Assembly (NCBI RefSeq): GCF_014697355.1
Contig: NZ_JACJRQ010000008.1
Span: 1 to 64,000 of the forward strand
Direction of reading: 5' to 3'
DNA length: 64,000 nt
Origin: Nostoc calcicola FACHB-3891
Lineage (GTDB): Bacteria > Cyanobacteriota > Cyanobacteriia > Cyanobacteriales > Nostocaceae
This document shows positions 40,986 to 50,343 of this stretch, one piece after another; position 1 is the first letter of the stretch; each line of letters begins with the position of its first letter. The position numbers and the translations under genes were made by a program. Under the pieces are notes generated by a model. It ran no database searches. It was not told the DNA's origin and saw nothing but the letters and a program-made list of their open reading frames with translations.

Positions 40986-42378
40986 AATCTACCTACCTCA
41001 ATCGATTTTTTCAGTTAATTTCACTTGTCAAATTTTAGTTATTGCTGTTTTCTGGCACAATTAACTCATGGAAATTGAATGTTTTCCGCATATTTTTACG
41101 TCACCTTCCACAGACAGCAATATTTATTTAAAGATTCATCTCTCGATCGACTTGCAAGTAGAACTTACCAAGCTATCTCGGACAATCTAGGTTGTAAGCA
41201 CTCTAAATTTTGTTTGAGCAAAGTTGTTAGTTGTCATTGCATAGCGCCAGCCATAACCGTAGGTTAAGCCTCAAAAAAACAGTAGCGATCGCAACATCTA
41301 TATCTGACCGAGAAGGGGGAAAGGGGAAAGGGTAAGGGGTAAAGGGTAAGAATTCAAAACAGGGGTAAAGGGTAAAGGGTAAGAATTCAAAACAGGGGTA
41401 AAGGGTAAAGGGTAAAGGGATAAATTTAACCTTTGCCCCTTCCCCCTTCCCCCTTTCCCTTTCACCCTTCCCCCTTACCCCTTTCCGTTTCCCCTATCAC
41501 TTTTCCCCCACACGGTATAGAGCAAGTATCTTAATTGTGGAGAATATTAAAAGAAGGTTTTACCAGACACGCAGTGCGATAAAAATTGCCGACTCCATAT
41601 TTTGAAACCCCTATTTTTAAAGTATGGGGAACCCTAAGGCCCCTTTCCCCTTCCCCTTCTTCATGAGCGCATGGCTTGATTACGTTTTGCTTGCAATGTA
41701 AATTATGTTTTAGACATTTGGGATGCTCATCTAGGTCTTAGGCACAGTACAAATCTATCGGCGTCTCCATTAAGGACAATAGTAAGTTACAGGCTTTTTT
41801 TGTAACTATCTTTGACTCAATATCAATCGCTGAATAAGTGCCGAAAAATCAAGCTTTAATGCCTGAAACTCACACTTGATATTTAGTTTTTTGTCATGCG
41901 TAAGCCCTAATGTTTATAAAATAGTAAATCAGTTTTCATACCCTTGTTGTCGGCTATTGCCTGTGGGTATTTAGCTTGGGAAAAAACAACACTTAAATAA
42001 CTTGATAGTAATTATATACTGAACAATTTCTGATATGTCCATAACTAAGGAAGCATCTTTGCATACTCTTCACATTACTTCTAAGTAGATGTGTAATTAA
42101 ATACTTATATTTTTAAATGAATCACATTTCATAAGGTGAGTTTTTGTGCAATTTTCATTAATTCAAAAAATTGACTAACTTAACTATCAGTATTTATAGC
42201 AAGCTGCGTTGGCGTAGCCCGCCACAGGCATCGCCCAAACTTAGAATCACAAAAAGTAGCAGAAAGAATTGGCATGATAAAGGTAGATGAAAAGATTATA
42301 AATGGCAATCCTTTAATATTTTTCAGAATTGAAAAATCGTAAATAAAATTACACTATAGTTGGAGTTTATATTGTGAT
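40986..42378. other. 1.4-kb intergenic with low-complexity inverted tracts
   Basis: GGGTAAAGGGTAAG-type units tandemly repeated with AATTCAAAACAG (about 41,310-41,425) are followed by complementary CCTTCCCCCTTCCCC tracts (41,430-41,500), which could form a large stem. A HIP1-like octamer lies at 41,284. From 41,500 to 42,378 no reading frame, tRNA-like fold or repeat is convincing. A 62-codon frame at 41,079 lacks a ribosome-binding site and is not accepted. Confidence 0.55.
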
Positions 42379-42588
42379 ATGAAAACTTTTACTGCGATCG
42401 TTGAAAGAGATCTTGATACTAAGTTATATGTTGGCTATGTCCCTGGCTTTCCTGGAGCGCATTCTCAAGGCGAAACTTTGGATGAGTTGCAGGAAAATTT
42501 GCGTGAAGTTATTGAGATGCTTCTAGAGGATGAGAATTTAGCCTTCGAGACGGAGTTTATAGGTACACAACAGATTGTGCTTCAGTAG
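42379..42588 (+). CDS. hicB: HicB-like antitoxin
   Basis: The 69-aa product has the partial RNase-H fold of HicB: FTAIVERDLDTKLYVGYVPGFP followed by the GAHSQGETLDELQENLREV motif and a final helix. It lacks a C-terminal DNA-binding domain and so is a short form. The hicA partner 3 nt downstream is broken by a stop codon, so the module is probably inactive. Confidence 0.8.
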   Translation: MKTFTAIVERDLDTKLYVGYVPGFPGAHSQGETLDELQENLREVIEMLLEDENLAFETEFIGTQQIVLQ

Positions 42589-42591
42589 ACC

Positions 42592-42816
42592 ATGAGTAAT
42601 ATTCCTGTTCTCAAACCCCAAGAAGTTGTACGCATATTGGAAAACCTTGGATTTGTAGAAGTACGTCAGAAAGACTCAGACAAACAGTTTCGGCATCAAG
42701 ATGGATGAGGAACAACAGTCCCATTTCACAAAGGACGTGACATATCACCAAGGTTGCTACGGCAAATTGCAAGTGATATTGGTTTGACAATTGAAGAAAT
42801 GCTGGACTTACATTAG
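42592..42816 (+). pseudogene. hicA: HicA toxin interrupted by in-frame TGA
   Basis: The frame begins MSNIPVLKPQEVVRILENLG and continues FVEVRQKDSDKQFRHQDG, then meets TGA at 42,706-42,708 (codon 39). Reading continues GTTVPFHKGRDISPRLLRQI to TAG at 42,814. This is the conserved HicA double-stranded-RNA-binding fold, with the catalytic His in the RHQDG segment. The family usually has Arg (CGA) at the stop position, so one C-to-T change explains it. It is linked to hicB as usual. Confidence 0.75.
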
Positions 42817-42910
42817 GGTCTAAACCAAATTCTAAAAGTAAGATACGAGGTACGATAGAAAATTCTCCGCGTACCTCTGCGCTTACCTTCGCGCCACTTT
42901 GCGTTTAAAC

Positions 42911-44506
42911 TTAAGCAGTCCGAAAACGCGCCAACTCCTCACCCGTTTTCGCATCATGGGCGTGGACTGTACACACCAAACAAGAATCAAACGATCGCGC
43001 CACATGACCAACTTCCACCGGATCGCTAGAATCGTAAATGGGTGTGCCAATTAAAGCTTCTTCAATGGGGCCGCGCATTCCTTCACCGTCACGAGGGCCG
43101 ATATTCCATGTACCAGGCGCAATCACTTGGTAATTCTTAATCTTACCGCCTTCTACTTCCACCCAGTGACACAAAGAACCCCGCGCTGCTTCCGTTGCAC
43201 CCCAACCCTTGCCATCTTTTTCTGTGGGTTTGATATACCAAGGGTCGTTTAATTTAAATTCGCGCAAACAGTGTTCGGCTTGACGATATAACTTGACAAT
43301 TTCATGAACTCGTGCTAATTGACGCACATGAATACTAGCACCACCCATCCGCTTGAAGACATCGAGGATAAAGGGGTCGTAGTGTTGCCAAGATTCGCCG
43401 TGTTTGCCACCTGCGACTAATTGACGCGCTAAGGGACCTGCTTCTAAACGTCCGAAATCTTTGTGGAGGACGGCACTTGCCCAAGAATAAGCGTTATCGA
43501 AGTCTTTGGTATTATTTGCAGTGGGTTTAGTGGTGCGATCGCCAGGATGAATATCCGCAGTTCCTTCATCGTACCAGGAGTGAGTTGTATTCTCGCGGGT
43601 AAAGGACTGATCCATTAAGGTGTGGGTGTCTGCGAAACTGTCATACACTCCACTCTTCATAATCATCGCCGCATTTCGTCCTTCGATGGTCGGCTTTTGG
43701 TATTTATCCTCATGGGCTAAATATCCCCAAGTGACATATTTGCCAACACCAGCGCCATATCTATCTAAACCGATATCTAAACCCATGCGCCAATAAAAAC
43801 CCAAGTCAGACTCTCGATGATTGCGGTCTTCATCCAACCAATCCAAAAAGTCATCATAACTTTGGATTTGTTCGTAACGTTCTAAAGAACAACCCAACCA
43901 AACTGGTTCTAACCAATTGGTGCGGAAATATTCCAGAAGCGCCCAAGCGCGGGTAATATCCGTGAGGGTGGGGGCGCACATCACGCCACCAGGCACCATA
44001 TAACTGCTGTGGGGCCATTGTCCGCCCAATAGTGCATAAATTTCTACAGGTTTGGCGGAAATTGTTATGCCTAATTCGTAAGATTTACCAGTGAAGGCAG
44101 CAAAGCGTCTGGTAGCTTCGTCATAAAAGCGACTATGGCGGTATTTTTTATTAGTTAAGTCAATGGCAAACAATCCATAAAAATAACGGGGAATACTTTG
44201 GATTGTTTCCACAATTTGACCGAGATTTCTGGCCAAAATTGCATTGCGTGGAACTTCTGTTTCCCAAGCTGTATCTAATGCCCAAGATGCACAAGTTAAG
44301 TGAGAACCACCGCAAATTCCGCAAATTCGAGGCGTAACAATTAATCCGGCTTGGGGGTCTTTACCGCGTAAAATAACTTCAAATCCGCGAAATAGTTCTG
44401 CATGTGTCCAGGCGTTGACTACCCGCCCATGTTCGATATCAACTCGCACATCTAAGTCGCCTTCAACTCTACCAACGGGCGATATATCTAATGATTGAAT
44501 TGTCAT
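42911..44506 (-). CDS. hupL: Uptake hydrogenase large subunit HupL (uninterrupted)
   Basis: The 531-aa HupL carries the NiFe active site for H2 uptake in heterocysts. Nickel-site ligands are in RICGICGGSH (near residue 60) and the C-terminal DSCLVCTVHAHD, just before the peptide removed by HupW. The classical family motif is DPC...; here the Pro is Ser, which I recall as usual in cyanobacterial HupL but cannot verify. The gene is continuous, unlike PCC 7120, where an element interrupts it. The Anabaena hupL recombination core is intact inside the coding sequence (43,996-44,011). It is co-directional with hupS, separated by about 100 bp. Confidence 0.95.
   Translation of the reverse strand: MTIQSLDISPVGRVEGDLDVRVDIEHGRVVNAWTHAELFRGFEVILRGKDPQAGLIVTPRICGICGGSHLTCASWALDTAWETEVPRNAILARNLGQIVETIQSIPRYFYGLFAIDLTNKKYRHSRFYDEATRRFAAFTGKSYELGITISAKPVEIYALLGGQWPHSSYMVPGGVMCAPTLTDITRAWALLEYFRTNWLEPVWLGCSLERYEQIQSYDDFLDWLDEDRNHRESDLGFYWRMGLDIGLDRYGAGVGKYVTWGYLAHEDKYQKPTIEGRNAAMIMKSGVYDSFADTHTLMDQSFTRENTTHSWYDEGTADIHPGDRTTKPTANNTKDFDNAYSWASAVLHKDFGRLEAGPLARQLVAGGKHGESWQHYDPFILDVFKRMGGASIHVRQLARVHEIVKLYRQAEHCLREFKLNDPWYIKPTEKDGKGWGATEAARGSLCHWVEVEGGKIKNYQVIAPGTWNIGPRDGEGMRGPIEEALIGTPIYDSSDPVEVGHVARSFDSCLVCTVHAHDAKTGEELARFRTA
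43996..44011 (-). other. Unoccupied hupL-element core site
   Basis: The 16-bp sequence CCATATAACTGCTGTG is the reverse complement of CACAGCAGTTATATGG, which I recall as the direct repeat at the ends of the hupL element of Anabaena PCC 7120. Here it is present once, inside continuous hupL, and no xisC is visible in the window. It is thus an empty site. Confidence 0.75.
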
Positions 44507-44607
44507 TTGTCATTTGTCCTTAGTCATTGGTCATTGATCTTTGGTCATTGGTCATTGGTCATTGGTCATTGGTTTTTCACAAATAACAAAGGACGAATGA
44601 CTAATGA
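44507..44607. repeat. hupS-hupL spacer with palindromic heptamer repeats
   Basis: TCATTGG repeats (44,515-44,572) are followed by the complement (AATGACTAATGAC with AAGGACGA) up to 44,607. The hupSL transcript can fold into a hairpin here. A hairpin at this place in Nostoc punctiforme has been proposed to affect hupL expression. Confidence 0.7.
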
Positions 44608-45570
44608 CTAAACTGTAAAAAAGTCTTCTTCTGCCCAAGGTGGTGCTGCATCTTTGGCCACCATTGTAAGTAAGGCGTAGTCTTTTTTGTTGACTCCTGG
44701 CGGTAATTCTTTGGGAACCCCCATGACTGTTTGGGTTTTAAATACGGTTCCTGGTTTGAGGTCAAAGAAGGGAAATTCGGGTTCAGTGCAACCTAAACAA
44801 GGCATTCCAGCGCGGGTTTTGGAGGAGACACGATTCCAGAGGATGCGGTTGCAGGAGGAATGGGTCATGGGGCCGCGACAACCCAAGTCATAAAATAGGC
44901 ATCCTTTACGTTGACCAAATTCGGCCGTTGATGCTTTGTAGGCAAAGTGGACGTTGCGGGTACAACCTGTTTGGGTGTAGGTGTTGAAGAAGGTTTGGGG
45001 ACGATGCAGTTCATCCAAAGCAATGTCGGCGATGCGTCCGGTGGCGATCGCCACTAATATCTGCGTAATCCAATCGGGATGTGCGGGACATCCAGGTATG
45101 TTAATTACTGGTAATCCGGCTTGGGAGACGAAATCCTTCCCTAAAAACCCGCCTTCTTGACGCTTGAGATACTGCAAGCCTTCCGATTCGCTGGGGTTGG
45201 GTGACATGGCGGGAATTCCTCCCCAGGTGGCACAGTCGCCCACAGCGACGATAAATTGGGCAGCTTTGGCCAGATCTGCTAACCAATCTTTCATGGGGCG
45301 ATCGGCAAACCGATTCCATTCGCCAGTGCCGTTGGGCGCATTGACAACGCTACCTTCAAATACCAAAATATCTAAGGGAATTGTGCCAGAAATGCAATCC
45401 CGCAGCAGTGCTTGTAAGTTATCGCCTAATTCCAATCCTAAGGATGGATGCCAAAGTACCTTGATGCCAAAGTCGGCAATTAAATCGCAGACTGTAGGTT
45501 CTTCGGCGTTGAGAAATGACATGGTGTTGCCTGAACAAGCACCACCTTGTAGCCATAGTACGTTAGTCAT
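44608..45570 (-). CDS. hupS: Uptake hydrogenase small subunit HupS
   Basis: The 320-aa HupS carries the Fe-S clusters that conduct electrons from HupL. Cluster ligands are visible in LQGGACSGNTMS (near residue 8), GDCATWGG (near 111), NIPGCPAHP (near 157), QRKGCLFYDLGCRG and PCLGCTEPEFP (near 275). The N-terminus begins directly with the catalytic domain and lacks the twin-arginine signal of proteobacterial small subunits, as is known for cyanobacteria. Transcription proceeds to hupL. Confidence 0.95.
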   Translation of the reverse strand: MTNVLWLQGGACSGNTMSFLNAEEPTVCDLIADFGIKVLWHPSLGLELGDNLQALLRDCISGTIPLDILVFEGSVVNAPNGTGEWNRFADRPMKDWLADLAKAAQFIVAVGDCATWGGIPAMSPNPSESEGLQYLKRQEGGFLGKDFVSQAGLPVINIPGCPAHPDWITQILVAIATGRIADIALDELHRPQTFFNTYTQTGCTRNVHFAYKASTAEFGQRKGCLFYDLGCRGPMTHSSCNRILWNRVSSKTRAGMPCLGCTEPEFPFFDLKPGTVFKTQTVMGVPKELPPGVNKKDYALLTMVAKDAAPPWAEEDFFTV

Positions 45571-46403
45571 AGGCTATGTATTTTCTATTGTTTCCTATGC
45601 ATGATGTAGGTGATAATGCTTGTAAAGTCTCACCTGCTTATCAATATTTGTTTTTTAATACTAAGATAGTTTTTTCTTTAATTCACTTTCATTAAAAAAG
45701 AATTAATTATTAACAATAGCTGAGATTTAATTAAGATTATTTTAAATGAATGTGTCTGTTATATATGTAACATATTGAACAAATAAAAATAGTAAAAATA
45801 AAATTGCCTTTTGGTTTTCACTCCTGGCATTAAACAACCTCAAATCACCTAATTTACAATACGGTTCAGTTAGAGCCAAAAACCTTAACCTGCGTAGGTT
45901 GGATTGAGGAACGAAACCCAAAATTTTTTCGAGTAGGTTGGGTTGAACGAAGTGAAACCCAACCTACAATTATCCTTAACTGAACCGTATTGACCTAATT
46001 TATTAAGTTTAAAACTACGAAATTATTAATAACAATTACTGCCAATTATCAACCTGTGGGAAAGGATGAGTATTTTAATACCATTTCACGAAATACCTGA
46101 TACAAATGTAGATTAGGTTGAGGACGTAGCAAGATCCGGTTCGCGTAGCGTCTCCGATAGGAGAAGGACAAGGGTAACCCAACACCTCAAAGTCCTGTAT
46201 TTGTTCGGTTTCACGACCTTCAACCTAACCTACGCGTCTGTTTCATTCTTTTATGGAATTGGTGTAAGACTTTGCACCCCATCAGCTATATCAATCCTAA
46301 ATGAGTTGTGAAAATGAGCAATGTTCAGATCCCCGACTTCTTCGATAAGTCGGGGATCTAATTTTTCACGGATGATTTCGGATTGCTATATATATTAGTT
46401 GTT
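45571..46403. other. hupS upstream region with MITE and repeats
   Basis: The first 270 bp upstream of hupS are AT-rich, as expected of a promoter. No NtcA-type site (GTA-N8-TAC) was found with certainty. A 136-bp MITE occupies 45,857-45,992. The stretch 46,080-46,220 holds repetitive GGTTGAGG...CCTCAACC-like tracts. No gene is seen. Confidence 0.5.
45857..45992. mobile_element. 136-bp MITE with perfect 16-bp TIRs and 10-bp target duplication
   Basis: The left end CAATACGGTTCAGTTA is the exact reverse complement of the right end (45,977-45,992). The element is bounded by the direct repeat ACCTAATTTA (45,847-45,856 and 45,993-46,002). Its core contains GTAGGTTGGGTTGAACG and its inverse. It is short and noncoding, so transposition would depend on an enzyme encoded elsewhere. 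It lies about 290 bp upstream of the hupS start. Confidence 0.85.
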
Positions 46404-47206
46404 TTAAGATTTTGGCTGTGCCACTTGCCTAACAACTTGTTCGTCCAAGCCTAAGGCTTGAGCTATCTGCTCAATACTTAAACCCAGCCCTAATAACTGG
46501 GGTATCGTTTCTAACTTACCTTCTTGTCTACCTTCTTCTCTACCTTCTTGTTTGCCTTCTGCAAAAACATCTTGGTAAAATCTAGTTTGCTTTAACTCAT
46601 TTAATCCAAACATTTTTCCTATCTCCTCCTGGGTCAATCGCGGCAACTTGTAGATTAATATCGTCTCTATCAATTGTATAATTTCCCTAATAGTAGCGAC
46701 ATCTCGGATTTGCTGTCGGGCACTGTTGACTATTTCTATAGCTTTTGTTGTCGCAGTTGTTCAGGTTCAACAATCAGCTTAACTGTTTGTATGCCGATTG
46801 ATGATGCTTCTATTGAGCTTAATTCGTCAAGATAGACGCGAGTAACTCGTTGTGAGTTGAGTATTTCTGTATATCTTTCGGTATTTCCAGTATCAACGCT
46901 GCGGTTGGGGAAGATGACAACACCACGCCAATTGTTAGTTAATTCGGTTTTGTCGAGATAGTTAAAGGTTTCAGCGAACAAACGTGAGTATAATTTTTTG
47001 TCTGGTTGAAATTGAACTTCGGCAAAATAAATCGGTAAGTCTGGTGTATTTGGGAGGAAAACGCCATCGATTCTAAATGCCAGTTGTTTGACTTCCACTG
47101 AGGAAAATTGATAAGCACTAGCTAATTGTGGTGGTTGGTTAATCAGTTCAAAGAAAGTACTGGGGATACTTTGGAAGATGCGATAAAAGATACTGTCTGT
47201 TTTCAA
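46404..47206 (-). pseudogene. Rpn/DUF2887-type nuclease-related gene broken by a frameshift
   Basis: The frame starting at 47,206 encodes the PD-(D/E)XK-like N-terminal part (IDGVFLPNTPDLPIYFAEVQ, with D...E-x-Q near residue 60) and stops at 46,736 after LRQQKL. Shifting by one base at the TTTT run 46,743-46,746 (plus strand) lets the reading continue AIEIVNSARQQIRDVATIRE into the second half to 46,404. That half has the usual EGKQEGREEGRQEG helix. One base was lost. The intact product would be about 265 aa. Such proteins are often near transposons; the role is unclear. Confidence 0.7.
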
Positions 47207-47773
47207 GGAAGCTTGTTTTACAATTGATAAACATATTTTACACCTCGGTTTTCATCTGCGTAGGCGTAGCCCGTCGTAGACATCGCTAACTCAAATTTGG
47301 CATCGAATCACTTTGATAACTAATGCCTTGATTCTATTTTGATTTGGTCGTAGTGCATTATCCAATGTCATAAAAGTTGCCTATAAAGATATTGCATATA
47401 TGTATGTCAAGAATTGCATAAAGAATATTTGGATTGTGTTAGGTGATGATACAAAAAATATTTTGAAAATATCAGGTGTTTAAAGCTGACATTAATATTG
47501 GCAATTTCCCCCTAGAATTTGAGAAATAGGGTGTTTTATATTTTAGGGATTGGGGATTCGGTATTGGGGATTGGGTACTGGGTGCTGGGAAAACTCTTCC
47601 CTAATCCCCAGTCACCAGTCGCCAGTCCCTAACTCCTAAAGGGGAATTCCGCCAAAAGGACTCGAAGCCTGCGTAAATCAGTATGGCCCGTGATGAGATG
47701 CGATTCATCGCGTCTTAATCATTTGTGGGTGTCAAGAGACTCAATACCCAATTGGCTAGAGTACGGCAGAGTT
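47207..47773. other. Intergenic with repeat tracts before the hyp accessory operon
   Basis: AT-rich for the first 300 bp, then complementary GGGGATTGGGG/CCCCAGTC tracts (47,545-47,630). The divergent promoters of the broken Rpn gene and the TPR gene must lie here. A GATGCGATTCATCGCGTCTT tract at 47,696-47,715 recurs (inverted part) at 31,157-31,172. No gene is seen. Confidence 0.5.
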
Positions 47774-48742
47774 ATGACCCCTAGCATTACAGATTCAGCG
47801 GTGAAGGCTGCGATCGCGGCTGTTGCATCGGAGTCAGCCTCAGCAGATGAAAAAATCCAAATGCTGATTGAGATCGCCCAAGGCTTTCAAAAAAAGCCCA
47901 AAACAGCCCAAGATTTGCGGAATGCAGTTAGCTTGTATTACCGGGCTTATGAGATGTGTGGTGAGGAGTTCCCCCTATTAAAAGCCAGGGCGCAAGTAGG
48001 GATGTCAGGAACGTTACAGGCAATACCGGATGCTAGCACACAACTGCTGCTGCAAGCGAAAATCGGTTATGAAGAAGCGCTACCGATTTTACAACAATTA
48101 GCTTCGCCGGAAGAAGTGGCAGAGACACAGATGAATTTTGGGCTGGTCTTACAGTCACTTGTACCGTATAATTTAGCGCGGATAACTGATAGTATCCAAG
48201 CTTATCATGAGGCTTTGCGGGTGTTTACATGGCAGGATTACCCGCAAGAATATGCTATTTTATACAACAATATTGCGATCGCTTATCTTTCCATGCCCTT
48301 AGCATCGGAACGAGAATACTTGCGTCAAGGGCTAGCAGTGCAATCATTTGAGGTGGCGCTAAAGCATATTAATCTGATTGACCATCCCAGAGAATATGCG
48401 ATGTTGCAAAATAATTTGGGTAACGCTTTGCAATATTTAGTGAGTTCCCATCCTGTGGAGAATAACTTAAGAGCGATCGTAGCTTATGACGAAGCGCTAA
48501 AAGTTCGTAACTCCAAAGATACACCCCTAGAGTACGCTAACACAATTTCCAACAAAGCCAACGCCTTATTCAACTTACCCGACGATCCAGAAAAACCAGA
48601 AGCTGGTAATTCTCAAAATCTCGTACAAGCGCGTGCATACTATCAACAAGCTTTAGAAATTTTTACCATACATCAACAAATGGAACAAGCAGAAATAGTA
48701 GCTAAAGCATTACAAGACTTGGAAGCAGAAATTAATAGTTAG
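47774..48742 (+). CDS. TPR-like protein, hydrogenase accessory locus
   Basis: The 322-aa product is made of tetratricopeptide-type helix pairs (AVSLYYRAYEMCGEEFPLLK; QAYHEALRVFTWQDYPQEYA; AYDEALKVRNSKDTPLEYAN). It is the first gene of the accessory set that precedes hypF in Nostoc (upstream genes of the extended hyp operon, proposed to help mature HupS). I chose ATG 47,774 (MTPSITDS); an earlier ATG gives an extension that crosses repeats. TPR helices mediate protein contacts. Confidence 0.75.
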   Translation: MTPSITDSAVKAAIAAVASESASADEKIQMLIEIAQGFQKKPKTAQDLRNAVSLYYRAYEMCGEEFPLLKARAQVGMSGTLQAIPDASTQLLLQAKIGYEEALPILQQLASPEEVAETQMNFGLVLQSLVPYNLARITDSIQAYHEALRVFTWQDYPQEYAILYNNIAIAYLSMPLASEREYLRQGLAVQSFEVALKHINLIDHPREYAMLQNNLGNALQYLVSSHPVENNLRAIVAYDEALKVRNSKDTPLEYANTISNKANALFNLPDDPEKPEAGNSQNLVQARAYYQQALEIFTIHQQMEQAEIVAKALQDLEAEINS

Positions 48743-48851
48743 GAGTTATGAGTTATGAGTTATAAATTTTTCATCTAACTTAACTCCTAACTCCTAACTC
48801 CTCATTTCTAACTCCCCACTCCCCCAACTTAATTCAGGAGGAAAACAGAGA

Positions 48852-49118
48852 ATGCAAGAGATTTTGACAAGCCATACTATCAGAGATTTTCTCAGAAGTT
48901 TAGCAGCAGGTGACCTGAACATAGCAACAGGATTAGTTTGGCTAGTCACGGCAACAGTCTTATCAATGATTGGCGGTGCTATTGGCGGGATGCTATTAGC
49001 TGGGAAAGATATAGGTTATCAGTTCTCAGCAATGCTTGGTGCGTTATTTGCTCCTGCTGGGGTAATTCCCGCCATTATTTTAGGGCTAGTCATACTAAAT
49101 TTATTGACAAATTATTAG
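48852..49118 (+). CDS. Small membrane protein of the hydrogenase accessory locus
   Basis: The 88-aa product has two to three hydrophobic spans (about residues 28-50 and 58-84), glycine-rich, with one short hydrophilic start. It follows the TPR gene and has AGGAGGAAA as ribosome-binding site. In PCC 7120 short hypothetical genes precede hypF as well. It may be a membrane anchor for hydrogenase or maturation factors. That role is only inferred. Confidence 0.65.
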   Translation: MQEILTSHTIRDFLRSLAAGDLNIATGLVWLVTATVLSMIGGAIGGMLLAGKDIGYQFSAMLGALFAPAGVIPAIILGLVILNLLTNY

Positions 49119-49126
49119 GAGTAAAC

Positions 49127-49351
49127 ATGTTAGAAATTGGCTGGTTTTCTGCCAAGTTATTTTTCAAGGGAAAGCTACTGCGCGACCCCATATATTTTAT
49201 CCAGCGAACTGCTATTGCTACCGCTGTAGGTGCGCTACTACTAGTGTTATTTGCACAAGCGGAAATTCCCTTCTGCTTACCAGTAACATTATCTAGTTTA
49301 GTGACAGGCATGATTATGCCATTTCTTCTCAAAGATTTCAAAATGAAGTGA
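49127..49351 (+). CDS. Small membrane protein of the hydrogenase accessory locus
   Basis: The 74-aa product has a basic N-terminal part (KLFFKGKLLRDPIYFIQR) and two hydrophobic spans (about 29-43 and 48-66). The ATG at 49,127 was chosen because AGGAG lies 8 nt before it, just after the previous stop. The longer upstream reading overlaps the previous gene. Role unknown. Confidence 0.6.
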   Translation: MLEIGWFSAKLFFKGKLLRDPIYFIQRTAIATAVGALLLVLFAQAEIPFCLPVTLSSLVTGMIMPFLLKDFKMK

Positions 49352-49494
49352 GTTGTCATTTCTCATTTGTCATTTGTCATTGGTCATTGGTCATTTGTAA
49401 ATAACCAATGAACCATGCCCCATCCGCACTTTTGGATTTGCAATTTTTGTTCAATCCAAAATCCAAAATCCAAAATCTAAAATTCTTCTGCCCC

Positions 49495-50343
49495 ATGTCC
49501 AACCTTGAAGAATTAGTTCAGGAAATTAACCGATTTGAGGCAATTATATCCGAATGGGATGAAAGCCAACGGTGTGTAGCAGTAGGCTTAAAAAGAGCAA
49601 TTGAAGCTTTGCACAAAGCAGCATTGACTAATTTGATTAAAAACCTCAAACAAGAATCAATGCCAGCTTTGCGTCATGCTGTTAGTGATGAAGTAGTATA
49701 TGCAGTATTGCTTTATCACGAATTAGTTAAACCACCAAAACCACCACTAGCGCAGCGCATTCAGGCAGCCCTTGAAGAAGTTCGCCCAGGGCTAAAAAGC
49801 CATAACGGGGATATAGAATTAGTGGCAATTAAACCACCAGATACAATAGAAGTTAGGTTAATAGGAACTTGCAGCAGTTGTCCAGGTTCTACTTTAACTT
49901 TATCTCAGGGAGTAGAACAAGCAATTAAAAACCATTGTCCTGAAATCACCAAAGTTGTTGCTGTCAATAATAACTCTAGTGTTAACACTGCAAATTCTAG
50001 TTTAATCAGTCCATTCTCTGGGCAGTTAACTTCTAGTTGGGTAAAAGTAGCAACTACCGAACGAGTTCCCGAATTGGGTGTGTTAGCAGTACAACTTGCT
50101 GGCACTTCGCTAATTTTACATCGCCAAGGTGTTAAGTTTACTTGTTACCGTAATGCTTGCGTTCATCTAGGCAATCCTTTACAAGAAGGTAAGGTTGAAA
50201 ATGGTATTCTTACTTGTCCTTACCACGGATTTCAGTACAATTTAGAGACGGGTGAATGTTTAACTGCACCTGATGTTTCGCTTCAGTCATATCCAGTAAA
50301 GATTAAAGGTGATAAGGTGTTTGTGAAACTGCAAAAATTTTGA
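49495..50343 (+). CDS. NifU-like/Rieske fusion protein
   Basis: The 282-aa product has an N-terminal helical region, a NifU C-terminal-type domain (IQAALEEVRPGLKSHNGDIE...GTCSSCPGS, with CxxC near residue 127) and a Rieske [2Fe-2S] domain. The Rieske ligands lie in CVHLGNPL and CPYHGFQY (near residues 222 and 241). I took ATG 49,495 (MSNLEELV). It corresponds to the NifU-like gene upstream of hypF in Nostoc, suggested to help deliver Fe-S clusters to the hydrogenase small subunit. The Rieske part suggests an electron-transfer role. Confidence 0.85.
   Translation: MSNLEELVQEINRFEAIISEWDESQRCVAVGLKRAIEALHKAALTNLIKNLKQESMPALRHAVSDEVVYAVLLYHELVKPPKPPLAQRIQAALEEVRPGLKSHNGDIELVAIKPPDTIEVRLIGTCSSCPGSTLTLSQGVEQAIKNHCPEITKVVAVNNNSSVNTANSSLISPFSGQLTSSWVKVATTERVPELGVLAVQLAGTSLILHRQGVKFTCYRNACVHLGNPLQEGKVENGILTCPYHGFQYNLETGECLTAPDVSLQSYPVKIKGDKVFVKLQKF

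Noticed and set aside
41079..41267. 62-codon frame upstream of the second RTX gene
   Set aside because: No ribosome-binding site, no recognisable pattern, and it lies in a long repeat-rich spacer.
42911..44506. hupL interrupted by an excision element
   Set aside because: The reading frame is continuous for 531 codons from start to the C-terminal Cys motif.
45571..45856. NtcA binding site before hupS
   Set aside because: No convincing GTA-N8-TAC with a correctly spaced -10 was found. GTTATATATGTAAC at about 45,759 does not fit.
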